Assembly (NCBI RefSeq): GCF_012027615.1
Contig: NZ_SNUT01000005.1
Coordinates: 62,001-126,000 of the forward strand
DNA: 64,000 nt
Direction: 5' to 3'
Source of the DNA: Thermococcus sp. 21S7
Lineage (GTDB): Archaea; Methanobacteriota_B; Thermococci; Thermococcales; Thermococcaceae
Of this stretch, positions 46,900-55,562 are shown piece after piece (positions within the stretch are counted from its first letter, which is position 1; every line of letters begins with the position of its first letter). Made by a program: the position numbers and the translations under genes. Under the pieces are notes generated by a model, which was not told where the DNA came from, did not search any database, and saw only the letters and a program-made list of their open reading frames with translations.

Positions 46900-47859
46900 C
46901 TACCTCCATGAATAATAGTGCCAGACCTTAGCCATATCAGGATTAGTATCTACTGTGTCCATGAGATGGTTCCATGTGTTGCTAACATAAACTTTAATGG
47001 AAGGGGAATACGACCGAATTCCATAACCATGAGTAGGTGCTGGCGTTGCATATGTCTGGCTCACTTCGTGACAAATCAAATATCCACATTCTGTGTAGGT
47101 ACTAAAAGTTGTTGGGAATATTATAGAGTCATCTTTGACTTCGATGCTTTCAATGTCTTCACAGCCATAGCGGCTATCCCTTCCGGGATACCGTTTACAG
47201 CGAATCTTGTCGTACACGGCATCAAGTGAAGGGTCCGGGTGATCCTCATCGTAGAAATGAAGCTCGTACTTTACACTCGTTGAGTCATAGTAAACAACTA
47301 TTTTAAAAAGGTCATTGTGGCCATCTACGTCATAGTGGTGTCCACTGCTGTCAGTTCCAGTTCCTCCGTCAATATCAACTCTAACTTGCACCCACCAGTG
47401 GATTGGATAGGGAATCGATGAGCTCATCGGAGCGTAGTAGTAATCGTAGATTTTCCCTTCTTTTGCTATTGAGGCAACTTTAATGGGCCTCACCACGAGA
47501 GTTTTTGCATTCTTGGGATAAAAGCTCTTCTGGTAGAGATAGGATATGTAGTCGCTGAGGAGAAGGTACTTCAACTGCTTCCTCTGCTCTGGAGTTAGGT
47601 TTCCAGCGTAGGGTGCAATCTCAGCGTCAAGCTCCTTGTCAAACCTCTGAAGAACGAGGTTCGTAAGCCTGTCCACAAAGTACGGGTCTTCTGAGATTCC
47701 CTTGGCCTTGTTCATGTCAATCCGGTAGCGGACGAACATGTCAATCGCTATCCATCCGCTTACATCTGCTTGGGGCTTGGCACTAACAAAGCCCGAAAAA
47801 ACAAAAACAAACACCAGCACTCCTGCCAGGAGTCTTGCCCATTTCAAGGACATCGCCAT
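46900..47859 (-). CDS. Secreted protein of unknown function
   Basis: A 319-residue exported protein. The signal peptide MAMSLKWARLLAGVLVFVFV ends near FVSA|KP. The mature part has an N-terminal helical section (about 30-125, Asp/Lys/Tyr-rich) and a C-terminal beta-rich section with two likely disulfide pairs (IRCKRYPG...YGCEDIE; ECGYLICHEV). No catalytic motif is recognised. TATA CTATATATAGG (47877-47887) sits about 25 nt from the start, so the mRNA is probably leaderless; ATG 47853 is the alternative start. It pairs with the membrane protein gene downstream. Confidence 0.78.
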   Translation of the reverse strand: MAMSLKWARLLAGVLVFVFVFSGFVSAKPQADVSGWIAIDMFVRYRIDMNKAKGISEDPYFVDRLTNLVLQRFDKELDAEIAPYAGNLTPEQRKQLKYLLLSDYISYLYQKSFYPKNAKTLVVRPIKVASIAKEGKIYDYYYAPMSSSIPYPIHWWVQVRVDIDGGTGTDSSGHHYDVDGHNDLFKIVVYYDSTSVKYELHFYDEDHPDPSLDAVYDKIRCKRYPGRDSRYGCEDIESIEVKDDSIIFPTTFSTYTECGYLICHEVSQTYATPAPTHGYGIRSYSPSIKVYVSNTWNHLMDTVDTNPDMAKVWHYYSWR

Positions 47860-48171
47860 GGCATTTAGGCATTAGACCTATATATAGTTTTCTACGGATA
47901 GTTGTTAGAAACACAAAATTGGAAATAAAAATATGAACATTTTAAGGGATTTCAAATGTCCCGTCGTAATATTTCTTCCGCTGGTACCGGACAAATCAGC
48001 CCAACTGTGCATCCTGTCCAAACCCAGTTACTCCACATTGAATCCCCTTGAAGGATCTAATAGCCTTCCGAAGCAGGTAACATCGACTCTAGTTCCAATA
48101 ATCTCCCCGGAAATGAAAGAATCCGAAAATTTAATAACCTTTTGAAACTAAATTTCTCCGGGGGTGGTACA
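47860..48171. other. Intergenic region with divergent promoters
   Basis: Contains the TATA box of the secreted protein gene (47877-47887, minus) and a TATA-like TTTAATAACC (48130-48139, plus) for the PAC2 gene. A 70-codon open frame at 47933-48145 has no ribosome binding site and no recognisable protein pattern, and is not called. Confidence 0.5.
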
Positions 48172-48900
48172 GTGGAAAACGGGAGTCCCGTCAAGATAGT
48201 GCTCCCGGAGATAAGGAACCCAATACTGATAGAGGGCTATCCCGGGATAGGCCTGGTCGGCCACATAGCGGCCAACTTCCTGGCCAGGGAGCTTGGAATG
48301 GAGATGATAGGCTACGTGGAGAGCCCGTTCATCCCGCCCATGGCGCTGATCCTCGACGGAAAGCCCAACCCCCCGCTCAGGTTCTACGGGAAGGACAACA
48401 TAATACTGGCGATAGCCGACATCTACGTCCCGCCCACCCTGGTGAGCGAGATAGCCCGGGAGCTCGTGAGGTACCTCAATGACATGGGGGCGGAGAAAAT
48501 CATATCCCTCGGCGGCATAGGCATAGGCCTCTTCAAGGAGAAGATGGACGTCTGGGGGGTTGGGGCCAAGGAAGAGCTGAACAGGGAGCTTGAGAATCTG
48601 GGCGTGAAAATCCTTCAGTACGGTTCGATAATGGGAATGAGCGGGAAGCTCCTCTGGGAGGCGAGCAAGGAAAAACTCGACGCCTACGTGCTGTTGGGAG
48701 AGACCTTCGGGGACAGACCCGATCCGAGGGCCGCTGCGAACGTCATAGAGGTTCTGAAGAAGCTGACGCCGGTAGAGGTCTCAACGGAGCCCCTGCTCAA
48801 GGAGGCGGAGATTATAGAGTCCCAGCTGAGGAAGATGCACGAGCAGATGGAGCAGGCTAGGAGAAAGGCCGAAAAGCAGTATGAAAGTATATACCTGTGA
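48172..48900 (+). CDS. PAC2 family protein (proteasome assembly chaperone-like)
   Basis: A 242-residue protein of the PAC2/DUF75 family: NPILIEGYPGIGLVGHIAANFLARELGME at the N-terminus, IADIYVPPTLVSEIARELV and GGIGIGLF in the middle, and a C-terminal Gln/Glu-rich coiled coil (about 205-242). Eukaryotic relatives chaperone proteasome assembly; the archaeal role is not established. Start GTG 48172 follows GGTGGT and fits the TATA box. It is probably in an operon with the next gene, 9 nt downstream. Confidence 0.88.
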   Translation: MENGSPVKIVLPEIRNPILIEGYPGIGLVGHIAANFLARELGMEMIGYVESPFIPPMALILDGKPNPPLRFYGKDNIILAIADIYVPPTLVSEIARELVRYLNDMGAEKIISLGGIGIGLFKEKMDVWGVGAKEELNRELENLGVKILQYGSIMGMSGKLLWEASKEKLDAYVLLGETFGDRPDPRAAANVIEVLKKLTPVEVSTEPLLKEAEIIESQLRKMHEQMEQARRKAEKQYESIYL

Positions 48901-48909
48901 GGTGGGAGC

Positions 48910-49290
48910 ATGGAGGCAGTCCTCCTTGCGGGGATAGCGAGACGCGTCCTGGATGAGCTGATGAGGGGCCCGTACAAGACCCTGGAGATAAGGGGCGCGA
49001 GGAACGTTATTGCACTCGAAAAAGCTCAAGAGCTCGGGAGGCTCTTCCTCACCTACGAGACTTTCCAGGATGTCACGGTGGGCACGGAGGGGCTTCTCGC
49101 GGAGATACTCCGCCTGGAGAGCATGGAGCAGAGGATTCCATGGGAGGAGAGCGACGAGAGGGAAGTGACCGTGTGCAGGGCGCAGGTAAGGCTCCTCGGC
49201 CTCGGCAGAATAGTCGAGGTGAGGAAGAGGAACACGGTGCTGGTGGTCAGGGTTCGCGAGATGTTGCCGCAGGAGATGGACATAGGCTAA
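48910..49290 (+). CDS. Small conserved protein of unknown function
   Basis: A 126-residue soluble protein with an alpha/beta pattern and no recognisable motif (IRGARNVIALEKAQELGRLFL; VCRAQVRLLGLGRIVEVRKRNTVLVVRV). GAGGTGGGAGC precedes ATG 48910. It follows the PAC2 gene closely and is convergent with nucS, with which it overlaps by 4 nt. Confidence 0.75.
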   Translation: MEAVLLAGIARRVLDELMRGPYKTLEIRGARNVIALEKAQELGRLFLTYETFQDVTVGTEGLLAEILRLESMEQRIPWEESDEREVTVCRAQVRLLGLGRIVEVRKRNTVLVVRVREMLPQEMDIG

Positions 49291-50039
49291 AACAGGGTTT
49301 TCTGCCTGCCTTTTCCGAGCTTTTCCCTCTTCGGCGGCTGAACCTTTCTGAACTCAAGGCCTTCCTTTTCGAGGAGTCTCTTTGCGCCGGATGTCAGGGA
49401 CGGTGCGACCAGTATTCCCCTAACATTCTCGTGCTCCCTGCTCAGGCCTTCAACGTAGCGCTTAAGCTGGCTGACGGCATGCAGGTCGGCCTTCCTGCGC
49501 TTCAGCTCAAGGACGACGAGGTTGCCGTCCCTATCGCGCCCGAGGATGTCCACTATGCCGTGGCCAATCTGCTTTTCCCGGAAGAGAGGTTTAAAGCCAG
49601 GCTCGATGAGTTCGGGATTCTGGAATATCATCTCCGCCATCTCGGCCTCGCTGCCGGTCAAAGCAAGCTCCTCGTAGTCCTCGGCCTTGAACAGGGAGAC
49701 CAGATAGACCTCCTCAAGCTCGACCTCTAGTATCTCCTTTGGCTTCCTCCTCACGGAGCGGAGGATAATTACGCCACCGCGCTCCTCAACCGTCACGAAG
49801 CTCCCGGGCGGCTGCCAGTTAACGGGTTCCCTCTTCTTGCTCTGGTGGATGAGAAAAGCACCATCCGGTTTGATTATTATCACCCTGTCGCCGGAGCCGA
49901 GCTCGCTCTTGGCCCTTCCATCGTAGTGCACCCTGCAGCGGGCAAATATTGTCAGCATTGCCTCGGAGGACAGGGCGGAATCAACTATCCTCATGAGTTC
50001 ATCGCGGGAGGGGTTCTGAACTGCCTCAACTTTTGACAT
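49287..50039 (-). CDS. nucS: Mismatch-specific endonuclease NucS/EndoMS
   Basis: A 250-residue RecB-like nuclease that cuts both strands at mismatched bases. The active-site residues are Asp164 (GIVDIL), Glu178 and Lys180 (VVLELKRRK), one off the numbering of the T. kodakarensis enzyme. The N-terminal domain binds DNA. The C-terminal GRQKTLF is a PIP box for binding PCNA. It follows radA on the same strand with a 35-nt gap, so mismatch cleavage and recombination are genetically linked, as in other Thermococcales. Confidence 0.96.
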   Translation of the reverse strand: MSKVEAVQNPSRDELMRIVDSALSSEAMLTIFARCRVHYDGRAKSELGSGDRVIIIKPDGAFLIHQSKKREPVNWQPPGSFVTVEERGGVIILRSVRRKPKEILEVELEEVYLVSLFKAEDYEELALTGSEAEMAEMIFQNPELIEPGFKPLFREKQIGHGIVDILGRDRDGNLVVLELKRRKADLHAVSQLKRYVEGLSREHENVRGILVAPSLTSGAKRLLEKEGLEFRKVQPPKREKLGKGRQKTLF

Positions 50040-50074
50040 GAAATGGGGTAAAGAAGAGGGGTTAAAAAGCTAAC

Positions 50075-52585
50075 TCAGTCCTCAACGCCCTTGTCGGTTA
50101 TCCTGAAGATTGCCTCACCCTCGGGGAGATGGGGGCTGTCTATGAGCCTGGCTACGCGCTTGCCGGCCTTGCCCTTCCGCAGGTAGATTCTCAGGGTCGC
50201 GCTGTGTGCCAGTATGTGGCCGCCCACCGGCCTCGTCGGGTCGCCGAAGAAGGCATCGGGCTTGGCCTGCACCTGGTTGGTTACGAAGACCGCTATGTCG
50301 TAGAGGTCCGCTATCCTGTGGAGGTCGGCGAGGTGCTTGGCCAGCTTCTGCTGCCTCTCCGCCAGGGTTCCCCTGCCGACGTACTCGCTCCTGAAGTGGG
50401 CCATGAGTGAATCGACGACGAGCAGCTTAACCGGCCTGTCGGTCTCGGCCTTCTCCTTGATTATCTCCTCGGCCCTCTCGACCAGAAGCATCTGATGGTT
50501 GCTGTTGAAGGCGCGCGCGACGTAGATGTTCTTGAGCGTCTCGTCGGGGTCAAGGCCGCGGTTCTCGGCGATCTGCCTTATTCTCTCCGGCCTGAAGGTG
50601 TTCTCGGTGTCTATCCAGACCACAGAGCCGTGGAGGCCTCCTTCCTCCTCCGGGAGCTGAACCATGACGGCGAGGGTGTGGGCAAGCTGGGTGTTATGAA
50701 GGACGAGGCCGTTCGGCGCTATGAAGTTGTGGGTCTCTGGAACAACGAGGTCGTAGACCCAGTCGTTGTAGTCGATGAGCTCAACGGACTTTACCTCGTA
50801 AAACTCCAGTTGTTTAACAAGTTCAATGAATTCGAGGGCTTTTCTGGCAATCTTCTCGTGCTCTTCAATCTCACGCAGGAGAGCCAAGACTACTCTGCTC
50901 CTAACGGGTTCGCGCTTTGGAAGTCCCCTCGTGCGATAGTTCGAAATCTGCCTATCGGCAAAGCCGTACTCCCTGAGAACCGTCCACGGGAACGGAAGCT
51001 CTGGTTTCTCCCCGCTTTCAATTGCCCTCTTTGCGAGTTCCAGTCTTGTGAGGACATCCCTGAAGTAGTCCGAGATTCTTTCGAGGGTCCTCTCGGTGAA
51101 CCAGACGTTCTTACTGCGTGTCAGGATGTGATAGGCAGTTTCACCGTCCCTCTTTGGCAACCTGAATTCAGCGTAAAGGGCGGAGAGATACCTGGCAACG
51201 GCAGGAGGATACCGACCAACGCCGCCTTCGGGTAGCTCCGAGTTCTTGAGGAGGGAAACCTCAAGGACTGAGCTGAAGGAAGCCCTGTCCTCTCCTGTTA
51301 TGAAAATCCTATAATATGTTTCTCCGTTTATGGCCTTCTCGGAGACTGTTGGAGACATGCCAATACGCTTCAGCAGGAAGACTAGGCCGTCTGCAAGGTT
51401 CCTGCTCTTCGTAACGAATTCCACATGAGACTCGGCAACGTGGCCGTCACCGTCGAGGTAGCCCGCAAGGAAGCTAATTATGGTTTTCTCATCTCCGTTA
51501 AGGATTTCATCCGGAACAGCCTTGCTCCCGGCGGTTGATTCTGAAAGAGCTCCCATCCACTCTGAAGTTTTCTTACGGAGGAGTATCCTATAAAGACCCC
51601 TCCGGATTTCAACAGCCGGCTCGTATCCATCGTGCTCCCGTATGAACCCGACGATGAAGTCCTTAAGCTCCTTTGAGGACGTCGTTATTGAGAACGGGTT
51701 GGAAGTCCCCTCGGCAACGAAGAGACCAAGGAAATAAGCCCGGTTGTCGGGCACGCGTGTAGAATTTGCGGGAACTTTGCGAACACCAATGATTATGTCG
51801 CCTTCCCTGAGCTCCCCTGCACGAACCCATTTGAGACCGTTTCTAAAGACAAGGACAGGATGAACTGCGGTTATCCTGAGCTTCCGTCCCCTAGAGAGGT
51901 TAAGCTGGAGTATCTTCCTGACCCGCTCGCGGTACAGATAAGAGGCCTTAGTGCGCTTTATTTCCCCTGTCGCAGGGTCAAAGGTGTAGACGCTAACGGT
52001 TTCCAGTGGAACCGCAAAGCCAGTGTCGAAGGGAACTTCCCCGCTCAAAGCCCTGTACTTTTCGTACATTTCCTCAATGGTCTCAAAGTGAACGAGAGTA
52101 TCGTTCTCGTAGTAAACTTTTGTATCTTTGGCAAAACACTTACCGCTTCCGAACTCACCGAAGACCTCGGTTATCGCCTGCGTCTCGACTCCGCCGCCAA
52201 CGAGCTTGTCGAGGCTCTTGCTTCCAGTGGAAATCCTGCCTATGGTTCTGCGCTTCTCCATGTACTCGTCGGCGCGCATGAAGGTTCCTATGTTGGCGGC
52301 CTCTCTGGCGGCCTGGATTATCTTTAGTGCAGCCCCCTCGCTGATTCCCGCTATCTCCTTGAGCTCCATTGGAGAGGCAACGGCTATGGCCTCGATGCTG
52401 TCGTAGCCGGCCTCGCGAAGCTTCTCAGCGGTTGCCGGACCGACACCGGGGAGGTCTTCAAGGGTCTTTATCTCCTTTTCCTTCTTTTTCTTGGTTGAGC
52501 TTGACGGGGACTCCTCAACGACATCGAGCTCCTCAAACTCTTCGAGCTCTTTTATTTCATCGTCAGCCTTTTTCTTCCTCGGCAT
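50075..52585 (-). CDS. radA: DNA repair and recombination protein RadA, with intein
   Basis: An 836-residue precursor giving a 354-residue RadA after loss of a 482-residue intein. RadA is the archaeal RecA/Rad51 recombinase. A Lys/Glu-rich N-terminus leads to a helix-hairpin-helix domain ([20 protein letters not shown]), then the ATPase core with GEFGSGK-TQLAHTL (P-loop, split by the intein), [22 protein letters not shown] and [24 protein letters not shown] 52585 is preferred to GTG 52594 by ribosome-binding-site spacing (GGTGAG). TATA AGTATATAACC lies near 52634-52645, with an ORB-like site just beyond. Confidence 0.96.
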   Translation of the reverse strand: MPRKKKADDEIKELEEFEELDVVEESPSSSTKKKKEKEIKTLEDLPGVGPATAEKLREAGYDSIEAIAVASPMELKEIAGISEGAALKIIQAAREAANIGTFMRADEYMEKRRTIGRISTGSKSLDKLVGGGVETQAITEVFGEFGSGKCFAKDTKVYYENDTLVHFETIEEMYEKYRALSGEVPFDTGFAVPLETVSVYTFDPATGEIKRTKASYLYRERVRKILQLNLSRGRKLRITAVHPVLVFRNGLKWVRAGELREGDIIIGVRKVPANSTRVPDNRAYFLGLFVAEGTSNPFSITTSSKELKDFIVGFIREHDGYEPAVEIRRGLYRILLRKKTSEWMGALSESTAGSKAVPDEILNGDEKTIISFLAGYLDGDGHVAESHVEFVTKSRNLADGLVFLLKRIGMSPTVSEKAINGETYYRIFITGEDRASFSSVLEVSLLKNSELPEGGVGRYPPAVARYLSALYAEFRLPKRDGETAYHILTRSKNVWFTERTLERISDYFRDVLTRLELAKRAIESGEKPELPFPWTVLREYGFADRQISNYRTRGLPKREPVRSRVVLALLREIEEHEKIARKALEFIELVKQLEFYEVKSVELIDYNDWVYDLVVPETHNFIAPNGLVLHNTQLAHTLAVMVQLPEEEGGLHGSVVWIDTENTFRPERIRQIAENRGLDPDETLKNIYVARAFNSNHQMLLVERAEEIIKEKAETDRPVKLLVVDSLMAHFRSEYVGRGTLAERQQKLAKHLADLHRIADLYDIAVFVTNQVQAKPDAFFGDPTRPVGGHILAHSATLRIYLRKGKAGKRVARLIDSPHLPEGEAIFRITDKGVED
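50693..52138 (-). mobile_element. RadA intein in the P-loop, with LAGLIDADG endonuclease
   Basis: The intein covers precursor residues 150-631 (482 aa) and interrupts the Walker A motif between Lys and Thr. It starts with Cys ([13 protein letters not shown]), contains the block B-like TAVHPVLVF, and ends with VLHN followed by Thr at +1, all canonical class 1 features. LAGLIDADG motifs read FLGLFVAEG (about 280) and AGYLDGDGH (about 368), so it is probably a homing-competent, full-size intein. RadA inteins occur at this site in Pyrococcus. Confidence 0.94.
52221..52234 (+). promoter_or_regulatory. ORB-like motif inside radA
   Basis: CTTCCAGTGGAAAT matches the ORB dyad core and lies in the radA coding region about 1.6 kb from the origin core. 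Confidence 0.4.
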
Positions 52586-52647
52586 CTCACTCACCCACTA
52601 CACCTACCTTTCATAGGGGTAAAAAGCCGAAGGGTTATATACTTTTC

Positions 52648-52664
52648 TTTCCAGTGGAGCGGAA
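52648..52664 (+). promoter_or_regulatory. ORB-like motif upstream of radA
   Basis: TTTCCAGTGGAGCGGAA matches the ORB dyad in 10 of 11 bases and adjoins the radA TATA box. Confidence 0.5.
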
Positions 52665-52772
52665 GATAAAAATGCCCAGTATCAGCAGATATCGCGAATT
52701 CGCGCCCTCCCCCTACTGTTTTAGCGAAAGTCGAATGCATCTCCAGACCGCCAGCGGAGTAAGGTAGCGTCA

Positions 52773-53789
52773 TTACCTTTTTCCACTGGAAGAGCCGGGC
52801 TTTATGACGATCAGTTTGGACCCTTCTGGAATCTTCTCGTCCAGTGCAGGGTTGAGGACGGGCTTTTCCCTGTAATAACCGAGGAGGAAGTAGCCCTCAT
52901 CGTGGAGGCGCTTCATGGCATCGACGTAGGGGACGCCCCACAGGTCCCTCCGCTCCAGAACGGAGATGTCGTAGCCGCCTGAGGCAGTGGTGAGGTCGTC
53001 TATGACGTCCACAACCTCCGGCTCGAAAACGGAGCTTGCGAGAAGTCTTCCCGCGAGGCTCCTGCTGAGTATCACCCTGTCGGCCCCGGCCCCCTTGAGG
53101 AGCTCCAGGCTCTCCCCGCGGAGGGCCTCAACGAAGACCTTCGCTTTGGACATGCGCTTCACCATGAGGGTCGTGAAGACGGACTTCGAGTCGTCCTCAA
53201 GGGCGAGGATGACGTAGGATGCCTCCCTCACGTGGGCGCGTTCAAGGGTCTCTGGATTCGTGGGGTCGCCTATGAGGACCTCCACTTCCTCTGGAAGCTC
53301 AACCTTCTTCCGCTCGCCCTCGTCGGGAAAGACCACCACTATGGGCCGCATCTCTATCTCTCCACTGGAAATCGCGGACATCAGCTCACCCACGCAGCTG
53401 GGTATGCTGCTCCCGCGGCCGATTATCACGTAGTGTCCGGAATATCTAACGCTGTGCATGCCCATCATCCTCCTCAGAGACGATGAAATGAAGTATTCGG
53501 CCAGAATTGAAACGAGGGCCGTAAAAGTCGAGATTCCGGCAACGGCAGCCACCATCGCCACGGCGCGGCCGGCCTCGGTCTGGGGCGTTATATCCCCATA
53601 GCCGATTGTGGCCATCGTTATAACTGCCCAGTAAAAAGCCATGTAGAAATCCACGTTCTCGAAATACATGAACAGGAACGCGAAGATAACCGCAAGCAGA
53701 AGTACAAGCGCCGCTATCTGGAGGAGTCTGTTCCTGCTGACCTTGACCTTCATCCTGAGAAGTCTTCGCACGAGCGGTACCGGTATCAT
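52773..53789 (-). CDS. Potassium channel with RCK (TrkA) domains
   Basis: A 338-residue two-helix channel. Transmembrane helices at about 23-42 and 70-95 flank the pore helix and the selectivity filter TIGYGD (61-66). The cytoplasmic TrkA-N/RCK domain (HYVIIGRGSS, VVVFPDEGE, VLIGDPTNPE) and a TrkA-C domain follow. It is an MthK-like potassium channel gated through the RCK ring. A TTTTTAAAACC TATA-like tract at about 53812-53820 lies 25 nt before ATG 53789, so the mRNA is probably leaderless. An ORB-like motif sits near its 3' end and another within it. Confidence 0.93.
   Translation of the reverse strand: MIPVPLVRRLLRMKVKVSRNRLLQIAALVLLLAVIFAFLFMYFENVDFYMAFYWAVITMATIGYGDITPQTEAGRAVAMVAAVAGISTFTALVSILAEYFISSSLRRMMGMHSVRYSGHYVIIGRGSSIPSCVGELMSAISSGEIEMRPIVVVFPDEGERKKVELPEEVEVLIGDPTNPETLERAHVREASYVILALEDDSKSVFTTLMVKRMSKAKVFVEALRGESLELLKGAGADRVILSRSLAGRLLASSVFEPEVVDVIDDLTTASGGYDISVLERRDLWGVPYVDAMKRLHDEGYFLLGYYREKPVLNPALDEKIPEGSKLIVIKPGSSSGKR
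52778..52792 (-). promoter_or_regulatory. ORB-like motif at the 3' end of the K+ channel gene
   Basis: CTTCCAGTGGAAAAA on the minus strand: an exact dyad core, within the last codons of the channel gene. Confidence 0.45.
53358..53372 (-). promoter_or_regulatory. ORB-like motif inside the K+ channel gene
   Basis: ATTTCCAGTGGAGAG on the minus strand, one mismatch to the dyad core. It is 0.5 kb from the origin region. Confidence 0.35.
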
Positions 53790-53861
53790 GGTATAAGCTA
53801 AAGGGGGGAGGTTTTAAAAAGCTATCATCACTGCCCTTGGAAGTCCATAGATGGAGCATTT

Positions 53862-53880
53862 TTTCCAGTGGAAACAGAGG
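53862..53880 (+). promoter_or_regulatory. Mini-ORB at oriC
   Basis: TTTCCAGTGGAAACAGAGG has the full dyad and the start of the GAAAC arm, but no G-run. It lies 26 bp from the minus-strand full ORB. Confidence 0.65.
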
Positions 53881-53905
53881 TCTTTTTCGATGGCCATCTG
53901 AAAGA

Positions 53906-53935
53906 CCCCCCAGAGTTTCATTTCCACTGGAACCC
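53906..53935 (-). promoter_or_regulatory. Full origin recognition box (ORB), left side
   Basis: On the minus strand the box reads GGGTTCCAGTGGAAATGAAA, then CTCTGGGGGG: the dyad, the GAAAC arm and the terminal G6 run of the archaeal ORB consensus. Orc1/Cdc6 is expected to bind it in a defined orientation. Confidence 0.82.
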
Positions 53936-54080
53936 AGTTTTGGAGATGGACGGTTTTCCCGGCCGGAATTACGAAAAGATGAGCTTATAAACCACATTAC
54001 AAATGTGAGATCATCATGTTTTAAACCAATTGGGAGTTGATATGGATTTATGTTCATTACTACCCAAGATTCTCGGATTT

Positions 54081-54099
54081 TTATGAACATTGTTCATAA
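54081..54099. repeat. 19-bp palindrome in the A/T-rich origin core
   Basis: TTATGAACA-T-TGTTCATAA is a perfect inverted repeat. Single copies of the half-site TGTTCAT occur nearby at about 54050 and 54308. It may bind a protein or promote unwinding. Confidence 0.6.
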
Positions 54100-54181
54100 G
54101 AATCTATAAATACCAGAAATTGAAAAAAAAGCGGGAGAGTTTTCACCTTTTCAGAAGAAAAAACTGGGAGTAGCCAAAACC

Positions 54182-54213
54182 GGGTTCCACAGGAAATGAA
54201 ACTCCCTGGGGGG
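54182..54213 (+). promoter_or_regulatory. Full origin recognition box (ORB), right side
   Basis: GGGTTCCACAGGAAATGAAA followed by CTCCCTGGGGGG: an ORB with one variant base in the dyad (CACAGG for CAGTGG), the GAAAC arm and the G-run. Its orientation is opposite to the left ORB, with the A/T-rich core between them. Confidence 0.8.
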
Positions 54214-54318
54214 TGATTTTCGTTAACTTTTTCCCCAAATGTTAACACTAGTGTTTTCCTAAGATGTCCGTCCTTGGACTGTGGTGTATATCTTTTGATG
54301 TCCATTTTTGTTCATTCT

Positions 54319-54340
54319 CCTTTCAGTGGAAGTGAACGAA
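54319..54340 (+). promoter_or_regulatory. Mini-ORB at oriC
   Basis: CTTTCAGTGGAAGTGAACGAA resembles the ORB dyad and arm with a few mismatches. Confidence 0.45.
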
Positions 54341-54406
54341 TGGATTCATTTGTTCGTTTACAAATGGAAACTTTTTATGTACATAACTGTGCTGAAAACC
54401 CCTTCG

Positions 54407-54423
54407 CTTCCTGTGGAAATCCG
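54407..54423 (+). promoter_or_regulatory. Mini-ORB at oriC, adjoining the TnpB remnant
   Basis: CTTCCTGTGGAAATCCG has a one-base variant of the dyad. It ends 9 bases before the decayed transposon begins. Confidence 0.4.
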
Positions 54424-54431
54424 TTTCGTGT

Positions 54432-54893
54432 CTGACTTCTTCTCCACATTAGTCAGGTTCCAACTGGTTAACCCTCACCAACGGCAGGGAGGTTTGAGGG
54501 GTCCTCGTTATGGAATCCTTTAGAACGGGTTCTTCGCTGTGCCCTTGGGATAACCACGATAATCCTCGAAACACCCCAAATCGTAAAGCTTCCTGATCGT
54601 TTGTCTCATCACAGTGTTAATGAAGTGTTTCACCTGAAGTTTAGCCCCCTCATGCAGTCCCCCGAGTTTTCTGCTCGTTTCGATTGCCCTCAGGTGTGTT
54701 CTTTCCTTGGACTAACTAGAAGGCGTTTTTCTTGAGTTTTTGAGTGCTGGAGTTTTAGTGCTACCGTTCGCTTCATTTTAAAAGTAGGATATGGTTCTTG
54801 GGCTTTAAAATATAGTTCGCTTTCCTGGGTGATTGCTCGCTGGGTTGTTCACTGCACCCCCGCCGCGAACGGCGAGGCTTCCAAAAGAAAAAT
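54432..54893 (-). mobile_element. Decayed TnpB-only element in the origin region
   Basis: This 462-bp remnant keeps both ends of the element at 11746-13216 (CTGAC…CCCTCACCAACGGCAGGGA on the left; GGCGAGGCTT…AAAAGAAAAAT on the right). It also keeps pieces of tnpB, for example the stretch around ATCGTAAAGC..CCTGA near 54590. Roughly two thirds of tnpB is deleted and the rest carries stops, so no protein is made. The flank at the left end on its own strand is CATTAC, comparable to TTTGAC at the intact copy. Confidence 0.85.
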
Positions 54894-54938
54894 GTAATGT
54901 TATTAACCCCTTTGTCCAAAGTTCTATTGGTGGTTTAC

Positions 54939-55562
54939 ATGAGGGATATTGAAACCCGGGTTCTTGAATGGCTTAAAACCGGCAACGATAAGGCCGAGGA
55001 TATAGTTGACCTCCCGTGGTCTATCCGAAAGGTGGGGCTCGACATATACGTGGCGGAACACCCAAGAATGCCGTTCTCATTGCTGGTGACATTTTCAGAG
55101 GAGTTCATTCATCTGCTCGTCCCGCTGGGCCTTGAAACGTTTTCCATGGCGAAGGACGAGAAACTCAAAGTGTACCACACCCTCCTTCGCCTCAACGACC
55201 AGGTGAACCTCATGAAGTTCACGCTCTCTGGAATGGACGACGACGTTTACCTCCGAGTCGATTTGGACAAAAAGACCCTAGGTAAGGATGAGTTCAACGA
55301 TGCATTGGCGGCACTGCTCGTGGGTTTGATGTCTGCTGTTTCGGCCTTGGGCTTGGAGGAGGCTTTTGCAAAGGAGATATTCGACCGCATCGTGGGAATG
55401 GTCTTGGAGCGGGTCGAACGCGGTGCCAGCAGGGATGAGCTCATGAGGTTCCTTACCGTTAAGGTCGGCATGAGCGTTGAGGACGCCAAGAACCTGCTCA
55501 ACGAGGTGTTCGCAGCTAAGAAAGAAATAGACGAGCAGGGAAAGGATGTTGGATATTTCTGA
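54939..55562 (+). CDS. Conserved protein of unknown function near oriC
   Basis: A 207-residue soluble alpha/beta protein. The N-terminal part (KVGLDIYVAEHPRMPFSLLVTFSEEFIHLLVPL...LRLNDQVNLMKFTLSGMDDDVYLRVDL) resembles the YbjN/secretion-chaperone-like fold. The C-terminal half is helical (VERGASRDELMRFLTVKVGMSVEDAKNLL). The name is not certain. ATG 54939 has GGTGGT five bases upstream; TTATTAACC at about 54899-54907 may be its TATA box and lies directly after the TnpB remnant. Confidence 0.75.
   Translation: MRDIETRVLEWLKTGNDKAEDIVDLPWSIRKVGLDIYVAEHPRMPFSLLVTFSEEFIHLLVPLGLETFSMAKDEKLKVYHTLLRLNDQVNLMKFTLSGMDDDVYLRVDLDKKTLGKDEFNDALAALLVGLMSAVSALGLEEAFAKEIFDRIVGMVLERVERGASRDELMRFLTVKVGMSVEDAKNLLNEVFAAKKEIDEQGKDVGYF

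Larger units (their letters stand above)
53790..54431. other. Putative replication origin (oriC)
   Basis: No gene is found here. Two full ORBs in opposite orientation (53906-53935 minus, 54182-54213 plus) flank about 245 bp of A/T-rich DNA. This core includes TTATAAACC, TATGGATTTATGTTC and the palindrome TTATGAACATTGTTCATAA (54081-54099), and is a likely duplex-unwinding element. Mini-ORBs lie at 53862, 54319 and 54407. Repeats of TGTTCAT occur near 54050, 54091 and 54308, GTTAAC twice (54222, 54241) and the palindrome AACACTAGTGTT (54244-54255). Thermococcales origins are located next to orc1/cdc6 with radA, DP1 and DP2 nearby, exactly as here. Confidence 0.85.

Noticed and set aside
47933-48145. 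70-codon plus-strand frame between the secreted protein gene and the PAC2 gene
   Set aside because: No ribosome binding site, unlikely composition, and it overlaps the PAC2 promoter.
52670-52767. 31-codon plus-strand frame between radA and the K+ channel gene, including a CGCGAATTCGCG palindrome
   Set aside because: No ribosome binding site; the region is better explained by the radA promoter and ORB-like sites.
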